Source: DAOUTY01 sp964453665
GTDB taxonomy: Bacteria > Chloroflexota > Dehalococcoidia > SZUA-161
NCBI GenBank assembly: GCA_964453665.1
Contig: CAYVQT010000039.1
Coordinates: forward strand, 1-29,655
Direction: 5' to 3'
DNA: 29,655 nucleotides
The notes under the pieces were generated by a model that made no database searches, had not been told where the DNA came from, and was given only the letters and a program-made list of their open reading frames with translations. Of this stretch, positions 1-7,617 are shown piece by piece. Positions within the stretch are counted from its first letter, which is position 1, and every line of letters begins with the position of its first letter. A program made the position numbers and the translations under genes.

Positions 1-1367
1 TTCTCCACGTTCAGTATCTTGCCCTTCAGCGGCAGTATAGCCTGAAAGCGCCGGTCCCGTCCCTGCTTGGCGGAACCACCCGCCGAATCGCCCTCAACGA
101 TGTACAGCTCGCACTCGCTGGGGTCCTTCTCGGAGCATTCGGCCAGCTTGCCCGGAAGAGTAGATGTATCATAGAGCCCTTTCTTTGTAACCAGGTCGCG
201 AGCCTTGCGCGCAGCCTCCCGGGCCCGGGCAGCCATGAGACACTTCTCGATAATCCGCTTACCCTCCGAGGGGTGTTCCTCGAGGTGAAACGCCAGGCCC
301 TCGGCAAACACCGATTCTACCTGGCTCTTGACCTCCAGGTTGCCCAGCCTGGTCTTGGTCTGCCCCTCGAACTGGGGATCGGTAATTTTAACGCTGATTA
401 TCGCAGTCAATCCCTCCCTCACATCATCGCCCGTAAGGTTGGCTTCATTTTCCTTGAGAATCTTGTATTTCCGGGCATAATCATTGAGCACCCGCGTAAG
501 CGCCGAGCGAAATCCGGTGAGGTGGGTGCCTCCATCCGGGGTATTGATGCAGTTGGCAAAGCTCAGAGTGGACTCGGTGAAGCTGTCATTATACTGAAGG
601 GCGACCTCCACCGAAGTGCTGTTGACCATCTTGGCGATATAGACCGGCATCTGCTGCAGCACAACCCGCTTGCGGTTGAGGTGCCGTACAAAGCTGACGA
701 TACCGCCCTCAAAATAGAAGGTCGTTTCCTCACCGCTGCGCTCATCCTTGAACCAGATTTCCACCCCTTTATTCAAATACGCCATCTCCCGGAAGGACTG
801 CGCCAGCGCATCAAAGCTGTAGTCGATCTCACCGAAAATCTTTTCATCGGCGAGAAAGCATATAAGCGTCCCGCTGCCCTCGGCTGCGCCGGCCTTCTCC
901 AGCGGAGCTTTGGGTACGCCGCGTTCATACTCCTGGTGGTAGAGCTTGCCGTCACGTTTTACATCGACGCTGGCCCATGCGGAGAGGGCGTTTACCACCG
1001 AGCCGCCGACGCCGTGCAGGCCCCCTGAGACCCTGTAGCTGCCGCCGCCGAATTTACCCCCCGCATGCAGGGTTGTCATCACGGTTTCCACAGCCGAAAC
1101 CTTCGTTGTGGGATGGATACCCACCGGTATACCCCGGCCGTTGTCGGCGACGCTGACCACGTTGTCCTCATGGATAGTGACCTCGATTTTATCGCAGTAG
1201 CCCGCCATAGCCTCGTCTATGCTATTGTCCACGATCTCATTGACGAGGTGATGAAGCCCCCGCCGGTCGGTGCTGCCGATATACATGCTGGGGCGCATAC
1301 GCACCGCCTCGATGCCCCCGAGCACCTGGATATCCTTGGCCGTATATCTGGAGTTATTCTCTTTCAT
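1..1367 (-). CDS. gyrB: DNA gyrase subunit B, 5' part (cut by window edge)
   Basis: ATPase subunit of the type II topoisomerase that introduces negative supercoils. The first 455 codons are present; the rest of the TOPRIM domain and the C-terminus lie beyond base 1. The GHKL ATPase signatures are clear: NEIVDNSIDE at residues 43-52, DNGRGIP at 75-81 and GLHGVGGSVVNALS at 116-129 (the usual Ala after GLHGVG is Gly). The TOPRIM start EGDSAGGSAKQGRDRR begins at about 425, with catalytic Glu425. The ATG at 1367 follows a GGGAG ribosome site 4 bases upstream. A good promoter lies about 180 bases upstream. ParE (topoisomerase IV) is the alternative and cannot be fully excluded without the C-terminus, but GyrB is far more likely. 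dnaA lies 4 kb away, not adjacent. Confidence 0.95.
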   Translation of the reverse strand, partial: MKENNSRYTAKDIQVLGGIEAVRMRPSMYIGSTDRRGLHHLVNEIVDNSIDEAMAGYCDKIEVTIHEDNVVSVADNGRGIPVGIHPTTKVSAVETVMTTLHAGGKFGGGSYRVSGGLHGVGGSVVNALSAWASVDVKRDGKLYHQEYERGVPKAPLEKAGAAEGSGTLICFLADEKIFGEIDYSFDALAQSFREMAYLNKGVEIWFKDERSGEETTFYFEGGIVSFVRHLNRKRVVLQQMPVYIAKMVNSTSVEVALQYNDSFTESTLSFANCINTPDGGTHLTGFRSALTRVLNDYARKYKILKENEANLTGDDVREGLTAIISVKITDPQFEGQTKTRLGNLEVKSQVESVFAEGLAFHLEEHPSEGKRIIEKCLMAARAREAARKARDLVTKKGLYDTSTLPGKLAECSEKDPSECELYIVEGDSAGGSAKQGRDRRFQAILPLKGKILNVE

Positions 1368-1549
1368 CTATCTCCCTGTTTTTGAATATGGCGATACCGC
1401 GCCGTAAAAAGGTTTCAAACTATAAATTGCATCAAGAGCATTGACGTAGTGTACGGCAGGGAAAGGACTGTAGGGGATTATGAGGCTGTTATCAAGAGTA
1501 ATATCGAAGGTTTCAGTAGTGATCAAGCTATCAACAGGGTGCATACCCT

Positions 1550-1578
1550 ATTGTATCACGTTTTAACGCCTTTGTGAA
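1550..1578 (-). promoter_or_regulatory. Probable gyrB promoter
   Basis: Read on the minus strand: TTCACA (-35, 5/6 match), a 17-base spacer, then TACAAT (-10, 5/6) preceded by an extended -10 TG. Transcription would start near 1543, giving a leader of about 175 bases before gyrB. Found by eye; no experimental support. Confidence 0.55.
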
Positions 1579-1632
1579 CTCGATTTGCCTGCTTTTTATT
1601 GGTATATAGCGACGTAAATCAGCGTTATAATC

Positions 1633-1699
1633 GAGATTCTTCGCTACGCTCAGAATGACAGTCATGTCATATGTCACCCTGAACGAAGTGAAGGGTCTT
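1633..1699. repeat. Imperfect inverted repeat, REP-like
   Basis: Two 28-base arms (1633-1660 and 1672-1699) are imperfect reverse complements around an 11-base loop. Each carries a variant of the core CCCTGA-C...GAAGGG / ATTCTTCGC...CAGAATGACA that I recognise as a widespread intergenic repeat type. A related half-element occurs near 15288-15311. The rest of the gap 1368-1765 holds the gyrB leader and promoter and no gene. The element sits about 65 bases past the pyrE stop, so it could also stabilise or end that transcript. Confidence 0.6.
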
Positions 1700-1765
1700 C
1701 ACTTACAAAACCATGTAACGCTCATTTCTACAACTGGATACTAGCAACATCAGCGGTTACTTACT

Positions 1766-2323
1766 TCAAACGAGCCTGACCTCTCCGGAGGCGTCGGCGG
1801 TCAAGATGGCGGAGAAGTCGTAACCTTTCCGCCTGATCTCATCGGCGCCGCCCTGCTGCCGGTCAAGCAGCACTACGACCTTTACCACCTTGCAGCCCCC
1901 GGCCTCCGCCGCCTCTATCGACCGCAGCACCGAGCCGCCCGTTGTGATGACATCGTCAACTATAGCCACCCGCATTCCCGCTTTCAGAGGCCCCTCGATG
2001 CGCTTCTGCGTGCCGTGCACCTTGGCCTCCCCCCTGACGATGAACGCGGGGATCGGCCTGCCCTCCAGATGGCTGACCACGGCCACCGCGGACGCTATCG
2101 GGTCGGCCCCCAGTGTCATTCCCCCCACTGCATCCGCGCCCGCCTCCACCAGCATTCGGAAGATTCTCCTCCCGATCAGATACGCGCCCTCCGGCCACAG
2201 GGTCATCATCCTGCCGTCAAAGTAGTAAGAGGTCTTGAGCCCCGAGGTGAGCGTGAAATCGCCGTGAAGGACCGCCTTCTCTTTGAATATCTCGAGCAGC
2301 CTGTCGTCGCTGTCCTTTGTCAA
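1766..2323 (-). CDS. pyrE: Orotate phosphoribosyltransferase
   Basis: Converts orotate and PRPP to orotidine 5'-phosphate in pyrimidine synthesis; cytosolic. The 185 residues end slightly short of the usual 190-215. The PRPP-binding signature VAIVDDVITTGGS is at residues 119-131, and the flexible catalytic loop RGEAKVHGTQKRIEG at 97-111. In most family members that loop begins RK-E-A-K; here the second residue is Gly, so one PRPP-contacting Lys is missing while the later Lys and His remain. The start is TTG, chosen because an AGGGGG ribosome site lies 7 bases upstream and no ATG precedes the conserved region. It lies 11 bases after nadD and is last in the obg-nadD-pyrE operon. Confidence 0.92.
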   Translation of the reverse strand: MTKDSDDRLLEIFKEKAVLHGDFTLTSGLKTSYYFDGRMMTLWPEGAYLIGRRIFRMLVEAGADAVGGMTLGADPIASAVAVVSHLEGRPIPAFIVRGEAKVHGTQKRIEGPLKAGMRVAIVDDVITTGGSVLRSIEAAEAGGCKVVKVVVLLDRQQGGADEIRRKGYDFSAILTADASGEVRLV

Positions 2324-2334
2324 TTCTCACCCCC

Positions 2335-2946
2335 TCATTCCATGTAGAGCCTGTTCGCCGCGATGTACGTTTCGACCTCCTCGGGGACCAGGTATTTTAT
2401 GGAAAGTCGACGGGCAACCCGCCTCCTGATATCGGTAGCGCTGATTTCTATCTGGGGCACATCAACTGTCATAATACGTTCGGATATCCCCGGGACGGCA
2501 GAGTCCAGCGAGCGCAGATCGAGTCCGCCGTGGCCCGGCCTCTTCACGGCCACCACCTGGCACATGTCGACCAGGCGCCGGGGTTCCTTCCACAGGTGAA
2601 TCTCGGCCAGGGCGTCAAATCCCACGATGAAATAGATTTTAGCTCCGGCTCCCATCCCCGCCTTCAAATCCACTATTGTGTCGACGCTATATGTGGGCCC
2701 GGGGCGCTCTATCTCAATAGTTGACACATTCAGATATGGGTTTGAGGCAGTGGCAAGTATCACCATCTCCAGCCTGTGTTCTACCGCGCTGATGTCCTTC
2801 CGCCCTTTTAGCCAGGGCTGCCCGGCAGGCATAAACAGCACCTCACGAAGATTCAGTCTCTGTCTCACTTCCTCGGCTATGATCATATGTCCCGTATGCA
2901 CAGGGTCAAAGGTGCCCCCCAGGACTCCAACCCTGTATTCAGTCAT
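2335..2946 (-). CDS. nadD: Nicotinate-nucleotide adenylyltransferase
   Basis: Adenylates nicotinate mononucleotide to deamido-NAD in NAD synthesis. The 203-residue protein matches family length. It has the nucleotidyltransferase motif GGTFDPVHTGH at residues 10-20 and the second signature ISATDIRR at 168-175. The ATG at 2946 overlaps the end of obg by 8 bases and is preceded by GGGAGG inside the obg coding region, so translation is probably coupled. A longer in-frame reading to 3069 exists but would lie entirely within obg and precede the ribosome site. The obg-nadD adjacency is common in bacteria. Confidence 0.94.
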   Translation of the reverse strand: MTEYRVGVLGGTFDPVHTGHMIIAEEVRQRLNLREVLFMPAGQPWLKGRKDISAVEHRLEMVILATASNPYLNVSTIEIERPGPTYSVDTIVDLKAGMGAGAKIYFIVGFDALAEIHLWKEPRRLVDMCQVVAVKRPGHGGLDLRSLDSAVPGISERIMTVDVPQIEISATDIRRRVARRLSIKYLVPEEVETYIAANRLYME

Positions 2947-4039
2947 TCTTCCTCCCGCCGCGGTCGGACTTTGCGGATAAAGGGCGCGGCCGGAATACCT
3001 TGTACTCCGCCCTCTCCTTTTCCTCGGATGCTGTAGAAGCAACGCTGCTTTCCTGCGACACCAGCTCAAACGTTTTCTTGATCAGAGCCTCAACCCCCTC
3101 CCCCGTCGCCGCAGAGATAAAGTATACAGTAATTCCGGCGTCCTTAAACCCTCTCTTCAGCCGGGGCAGCCGGCTCCTAACCTCAGGCAGGTCTATCTTA
3201 TTCACAGCGATTATCCGCGGCTTATCCTTCAGCGCGGCCCCGTATTCCTTTAGCTCCTCCTCAATACTTCGCAGGTCCTCCATTATGCTCCCGGTGCTAC
3301 CGTCTATGAGATGAATAATAACCTTGGTACGCTCGATGTGACGCAGGAAATCCAGGCCCAGCCCCAGTCCTCGATGAGCCCCCTCAATGATACCGGGAAT
3401 GTCCGCTATTACAAAGCTGCTGTATCCTACCTCAACAACGCCGAGAACAGGCTCGAGGGTAGTAAAGGGGTAATCCGCGATCTTGGGTCTTGCCCTGGAG
3501 ACCATGCTAACCAGCGTTGACTTACCAGCATTTGGATATCCTGTCACGCCGACATCCGCAATCAACTTTAGATCAAGAATCAGTAATGCTTCCTCTCCCG
3601 GTCTTCCATCCTCTGCGACACGTGGAGCCTGGTCGGTCGATGAAGCAAAATGCACGTTTCCAAGACCCCCCTTGCCCCCCTTAGCTACCAGCACCCTCTG
3701 TCCATGTTCCACAATATCCGCTAACAGCACCTCACTACCATCCTCCTGCGCACGTCGTATAAAGGTTCCAAGCGGGACCTTTATCAGCGCATCGTCTCCT
3801 CGCCTACCATGCATCTTCTTACCTCTCCCGTGTGCACCGCGACCTGCCCTGAAACTCTTTCTATATCTAAATTCCTGCAAAGTAGCAACGCTCTCGTCTC
3901 CGGTTATATACACATTTCCCCCATCCCCCCCATCCCCTCCATCAGGTCCTCCAAACGGGACATACTTCTCTCTACGGAAACTTACTATCCCATTTCCACC
4001 ATCACCACCCTTAACATAAAGCCTAACACGGTCTATCAT
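2939..4039 (-). CDS. obgE: Obg-family GTPase (CgtA), lacking the C-terminal OCT domain
   Basis: Ribosome-associated GTPase acting in large-subunit maturation and stress signalling. The glycine-rich Obg fold covers residues 1-158 (GGDGGNG near 11, repeated DGGDGG near 33-41). The G domain shows G1 GYPNAGKST (167-175), G2 PFTT (191-194), G3 DIPG (213-216), G4 NKID (280-283) and G5 SAATGEG (309-315). The protein ends at 366, about 60 residues shorter than family members with an OCT domain; the tail EYKVFRPRP resembles the beginning of that domain and then stops in a basic stretch overlapping nadD. No frameshift restoring an OCT domain was seen. First gene of the obg-nadD-pyrE operon. Confidence 0.94.
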   Translation of the reverse strand: MIDRVRLYVKGGDGGNGIVSFRREKYVPFGGPDGGDGGDGGNVYITGDESVATLQEFRYRKSFRAGRGAHGRGKKMHGRRGDDALIKVPLGTFIRRAQEDGSEVLLADIVEHGQRVLVAKGGKGGLGNVHFASSTDQAPRVAEDGRPGEEALLILDLKLIADVGVTGYPNAGKSTLVSMVSRARPKIADYPFTTLEPVLGVVEVGYSSFVIADIPGIIEGAHRGLGLGLDFLRHIERTKVIIHLIDGSTGSIMEDLRSIEEELKEYGAALKDKPRIIAVNKIDLPEVRSRLPRLKRGFKDAGITVYFISAATGEGVEALIKKTFELVSQESSVASTASEEKERAEYKVFRPRPLSAKSDRGGRKND

Positions 4040-4066
4040 TTATCAACCCTTGCTTTCAGATTACGA

Positions 4067-4082
4067 ATTATAGAATATTATA
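4067..4082 (-). promoter_or_regulatory. Possible obg operon promoter (-10 elements)
   Basis: Two TATAAT sequences on the minus strand, at 4077-4082 and 4067-4072, lie 28-43 bases upstream of the obg ATG. No well-spaced -35 was found; TTGATT at 4105-4110 is 22 bases from the nearer -10, which is too far. The AT-rich setting means either could be chance. Confidence 0.35.
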
Positions 4083-4276
4083 ACTCAGATGGAGTTTGGG
4101 GTGTAATCAACATATAATAAAGGCGTGGTAAATGTTTAAATCAAGTTTAGCCGGTAATGGCGTATATGGTGTATTAATTGGGGAGAAATGGTTAAGATTG
4201 TGGAAATTATGTGACGTTTGGTGAAGGTGCAGGGTGAACAACCATCTGGAAAAAAGAAGACATAAAGAAATGGGAG

Positions 4277-4326
4277 TTATCCACGGCTAGAGGCGGTTAT
4301 CCACGGAAAACGAGGGTTTATCCACG
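4277..4326 (+). promoter_or_regulatory. Cluster of three DnaA boxes
   Basis: TTATCCACG occurs at 4277-4285, 4297-4305 and 4318-4326, all on the plus strand and spaced 20 and 21 bases apart (two helical turns). Each matches the consensus TTATNCACA at 8 of 9 positions, all with G last. The regular phasing argues against chance. They lie 39 bases from the dnaA stop codon. Confidence 0.7.
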
Positions 4327-4364
4327 AATTTATGTAATCTGGTAAAATTATGGTTGGCCAAATA

Positions 4365-5714
4365 CTAGCCTGATTTGGAGTAGAGCCGTTCTCTGATCTC
4401 CAGCAGGTCCCGGAGCAATACGGGGTCGGTATTGAGATCGCTGGTTATTTTTTGGTATCCGTGAAGTATGGTGCTGTGGTCTCTGCCTCCGAGTTCATGC
4501 CCGATATGGGTCCAGGAGCATTGCAGTTCTTCCCTGAGGAGATACATCACCAGCTGACGCGCCATTGAAAGCGGTTTGTCCCGTCTCTTGCTCTGAAGCA
4601 CTTCTGTGGACAGCCCGTAAAATGAAGCCACATTATTAAGAATAAATGCCGGGGTCAGAGCGCGTCTGTGGGCGTCAGCGGATATTTCTGCGAGAGCTTT
4701 GGTTACAAGCTCGGTGGTGATTGGCTCCTTAATGAGCTTGGAATAGGCCAGAATACGGTTGAGCGCTCCTTCGAGTTCGCGTATATTCTTCTGGATACGG
4801 CGAGCGATTAAATCCAGTACCTCCGGAGGTACAGCCGACTTCTGCTCCTCCGCTTTTTTCTGAAGAATGGCGATCCTTGTTTCTAAGTCAGGCGGCTGCA
4901 TGTCGACGATAAGTCCCCACTCAAAGCGCGAGCGCAGCCTGTCTTCGAGGAGGGTCAGGGACTTTGGCGGACGGTCACAGCTGAGTACGATCTGTCTGTT
5001 TGCGTTATGGAGGTCATTGAAGGTATGAAACAGGCCCTCTTGAGTCTGTTCTTTACCTGCGATGAACTGTATGTCGTCGAGAAGCAGGACATCTACGCTG
5101 CGGTACTTGTTCCTGAAGTCCTCGCTTTTCCCCTCTCTGATAGCGCTGATGAACTCGTTGGTGAACTGCTCGGCGGTTACATACATAACCCGGGGGCAGG
5201 AACGGAACGCTACCCATCCTATGGCATGCAGGAGGTGGGTTTTTCCCAACCCGACCCCGCTATAAATAAAGAGGGGATTATAGCTGCTTCCGGGGTCGTT
5301 CGCCACCCTTTGCGCTGCTGCGTGTGCCAGTCTATTACAGGTGCCTACTAAAAACGTGTCAAAGGTATACCTGCGGTTAAATTTGGTGGGCTCAGCGCGT
5401 TGACTGTACTTTTGGTGTGCCGGGTATGTGACTGAAGGTGCCAGATCCCCATCGCCGCTGCCCAGATGAACCTGAAACTGTACCTTCAAAGGGTGTCCCG
5501 CGATGCCGCTCACGGTCTTCTCAATCAAGGGATGAAGGCGCTTTTCCAAAGACTCGGTTACGAAGTTGCTAGGCACACCAACAATTAAACTGCCATCCTT
5601 TTGGTCTAAACCGACCGTGTTCTTAAGCCACGTTTGATAGTTTGCTGAGCTTACTTTGTTTTGTAGTTCTTCGAGTGCTGACTGCCAGATACCTGCAGCG
5701 GCTCTCGTCCTCAT
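4365..5714 (-). CDS. dnaA: Chromosomal replication initiator DnaA
   Basis: Binds DnaA boxes at the origin, oligomerises with ATP and opens DNA. The start at 5714 gives 449 residues; it is preceded by a GAGG ribosome site at a good distance. An in-frame ATG four codons upstream (5726) lacks one. Domain I covers about 1-85, followed by a short linker. The AAA+ domain has Walker A GVGLGKTH (about 153-160), Walker B VLLLDDIQ (209-216) and the arginine stretch EDRLRSRF. The C-terminal DNA-binding signature LGGRDHSTILHGYQKI is at about 408-423. No dnaN follows, unlike the usual dnaA-dnaN order; the gene instead points into the DnaA-box cluster. Confidence 0.96.
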   Translation of the reverse strand: MRTRAAAGIWQSALEELQNKVSSANYQTWLKNTVGLDQKDGSLIVGVPSNFVTESLEKRLHPLIEKTVSGIAGHPLKVQFQVHLGSGDGDLAPSVTYPAHQKYSQRAEPTKFNRRYTFDTFLVGTCNRLAHAAAQRVANDPGSSYNPLFIYSGVGLGKTHLLHAIGWVAFRSCPRVMYVTAEQFTNEFISAIREGKSEDFRNKYRSVDVLLLDDIQFIAGKEQTQEGLFHTFNDLHNANRQIVLSCDRPPKSLTLLEDRLRSRFEWGLIVDMQPPDLETRIAILQKKAEEQKSAVPPEVLDLIARRIQKNIRELEGALNRILAYSKLIKEPITTELVTKALAEISADAHRRALTPAFILNNVASFYGLSTEVLQSKRRDKPLSMARQLVMYLLREELQCSWTHIGHELGGRDHSTILHGYQKITSDLNTDPVLLRDLLEIRERLYSKSG

Positions 5715-6177
5715 GGTATACCTCATTACTACAACTTATCAAAGCAGCCTCAGCACCGGATAGCGGTGTTTTAGCGCACAAGAGAGAACGATATAGCACG
5801 CTCTCCAACGAACCTCGGACAAAAGCACAGCCTCTAGCAAAGCCCATAAACCGGCGCACTCTGTCCTGTTTCGCATCTCCCTGGGGAGATACATTCCCTT
5901 TAGCAGCGGCACTTCTTGGGGGTAAGAGGGGAGATATTTAATTATTGCTTTGAACTAAAAATTTAAGATAAAAATGAAGCAAACTGCTTGGAGAAATGCG
6001 GGTACAAGAATAGCAGACGGCACCGCCGAGGTCAAGGGGTTTTACCCCCCATTTTTAGGGCTAAAAAAATAATTGTCCTAAAGGATATTTTACTCTTTTA
6101 GTACAGCGAAAACCACGAAGGATGTTAACTGGCGCGAAGGTATAGAGCCGGTCGAATAGAACTCAATTTCACCGGCC
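5715..6177. other. Intergenic region between fabF 3' end and dnaA start
   Basis: A 463-base gap. The part at 5934-5985 is very AT-rich. Small inverted repeats are present: GGGG-TTTTA-CCCC at 6036-6048, TTTTTAG-GG-CTAAAAA at 6052-6067, and an 8-pair stem with an 18-base loop at about 6145-6178 just after the fabF stop. None is followed by a convincing U tract, so I do not call a terminator. A dnaA promoter must lie here, but I could not pick a well-formed one. No DnaA boxes close to TTATCCACA were seen and no credible gene. Confidence 0.4.
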
Positions 6178-7578
6178 CTACTGCTCTACGAACTTCTTGA
6201 ATACCAGACAGGCGTTCTGGCCTCCGAAACCGAAGCTGTTGGAAAGGACTGCATTGACATCTTTTTTCCTGGCTACATTCGGTACGTAGTCTAAATCGCA
6301 GTCCGGGTCGGGGAATTCGTAGTTGAGGGTGGAATGGATTATGCCGTCGGTGATGGTCTTGACGCAGGCTATCCCTTCCACTGCCCCGGATGCGCCCAGC
6401 AGGTGACCGACCATTGATTTGGTAGAGCTTATGGGTAATTGATAGGCGTAATCCCCGAAGAGCCTTTTAATTGCAAGCGTCTCGATGGAATCGTTAATCG
6501 GTGTTGAGGTGCCGTGGGCGTTGATGTAATCAATATCATGGAGTTTCAGGCCGGCGTCTTCGATTGCCAGGCGCATTGCACGGGCGGCCCCGTCGCCATC
6601 GCTGTCGGGAGCGGTCACATGGTAGGCATCGGAGGAGATGCCGACACCGGCTAACTCGGCGTAAATCCGGGCGCCGCGGCGCAGGGCATGCTCCAGGCTC
6701 TCGAGTATCATAACTGCTGCCCCCTCGGCGGGAACGAAACCGTCGCGTCTGGCGTCGAAGGGACGGCTGGCTTTCGTAGGCTCCTCATTCTTGGTGGTTA
6801 ATGCTTTCATAACGCAGAAACCGGCTACACCTGTCGGAGTTATGGCAGCCTCGGTACCTCCTGCTACCATGACATCGGCTTTGTTCTGTCTTATAACCTC
6901 AAGTGCGTCTCCTATGGCCTGGGTTGCGGCAGCGCAGGCGGTGGTTATGGTAGAGGAGAATCCCTTGAGCCCGAAGATGAGACTAATCTGCCCTGCTGCC
7001 ATGTTGGGCAGTATTATAGGCATGAAGAAGGGGTTCAACCTCATGCCGCCCCTGTCAAGCAGGATGCGATGTCCTGACTCAGCCTCGGGGAAACCGCCGA
7101 TGCCGTTGCCGATAAGCACACCCATACGGTCCGCCTTCTCCCGGCTGAGGTTTAATCCGGCGTCCTCTACGGCCATCCGGGTTGAGGCGACGACAAACTG
7201 GCTGAACCGGGCCATCCTGCGTGCCTCTTTGTGATCCAGGTAGTCGCGGGGCTCGAAGCCCTTTACCTCGCCGGCTATCTGGCAGGTTAGCCCTGTAACG
7301 TCGCAGAGAGTTATGTAATCGATTCCCGATTTGCCTTGTAACAATCCCTGCCAGTATTCATCGACGGTGAGGCCCAGGGGAGTTATGGCCCCGATCCCGG
7401 TAACTACAACACGTCGCCTCCCCCGCTTACCCTTGCCAGCTCTCTTCGGGCGGGGTTTGGGTGTAGGCGTGATGGTTTCTTCCCCCTCGATACTGCTGAG
7501 AAGGTCGTCGATTTGCTTATCGACCTCTGTAGTAACTGCTTTCGTTTGTTGCCCTGTTCCTGATCTTGCTTGCCCCAT
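6178..7578 (-). CDS. fabF: Beta-ketoacyl-ACP synthase II with N-terminal extension
   Basis: Elongating condensing enzyme of type II fatty acid synthesis: joins malonyl-ACP to acyl-ACP. With the start at 7578 (ATG with GGGAGG 6 bases upstream) it has 466 residues. The thiolase-fold core starts at about residue 56 (RVVVTGIG). The Cys-His-His triad is Cys215 (TTACAAATQ), His355 (NAHGTSTP) and His392 (SMVGHLLGASG). The first 55 residues are an unusual addition: an acidic helix-like part (EVDKQIDDLLSSIEGEE) followed by a Pro/Lys/Arg-rich linker. A further in-frame ATG at 7617 directly abuts the folC stop but lacks a ribosome site. It follows folC in an operon; no acpP or fabD is nearby. Confidence 0.93.
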   Translation of the reverse strand: MGQARSGTGQQTKAVTTEVDKQIDDLLSSIEGEETITPTPKPRPKRAGKGKRGRRRVVVTGIGAITPLGLTVDEYWQGLLQGKSGIDYITLCDVTGLTCQIAGEVKGFEPRDYLDHKEARRMARFSQFVVASTRMAVEDAGLNLSREKADRMGVLIGNGIGGFPEAESGHRILLDRGGMRLNPFFMPIILPNMAAGQISLIFGLKGFSSTITTACAAATQAIGDALEVIRQNKADVMVAGGTEAAITPTGVAGFCVMKALTTKNEEPTKASRPFDARRDGFVPAEGAAVMILESLEHALRRGARIYAELAGVGISSDAYHVTAPDSDGDGAARAMRLAIEDAGLKLHDIDYINAHGTSTPINDSIETLAIKRLFGDYAYQLPISSTKSMVGHLLGASGAVEGIACVKTITDGIIHSTLNYEFPDPDCDLDYVPNVARKKDVNAVLSNSFGFGGQNACLVFKKFVEQ

Positions 7579-7617
7579 AGGAATCCTCCCCGGCCATGCC
7601 GCATGTTCACCTACCAT

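Larger units (their letters stand above)
4040..4364. other. Intergenic region between dnaA 3' end and obg: candidate oriC
   Basis: A 325-base gap with no gene. The obg-proximal part (about 4060-4200) is AT-rich and could serve as an unwinding element; the dnaA-proximal part has three DnaA boxes in one orientation. A weaker box-like sequence, TGTGGAAAT, is at 4199-4207. The equivalent gap on the other side of dnaA has no recognisable boxes. Origin function is an inference from box clustering, AT-richness and position next to dnaA. Confidence 0.5.

Noticed and set aside
273..1028. Long rightward open frame opposite gyrB
   Set aside because: It is fully antisense to clear GyrB sequence and has no recognisable domain; high-GC genes often leave such frames open.
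2335..3069. Longer NadD with 41 extra N-terminal residues
   Set aside because: The extra part lies inside obg, reads as low-complexity basic sequence and precedes the real ribosome site at the ATG 2946.
5623..5941. Small frames on both strands around the dnaA start
   Set aside because: No ribosome site or protein-like composition; one overlaps the dnaA start antisense.
6036..6067. fabF terminator
   Set aside because: The stems are short, over 110 bases past the stop, and have no U tract on the minus strand.
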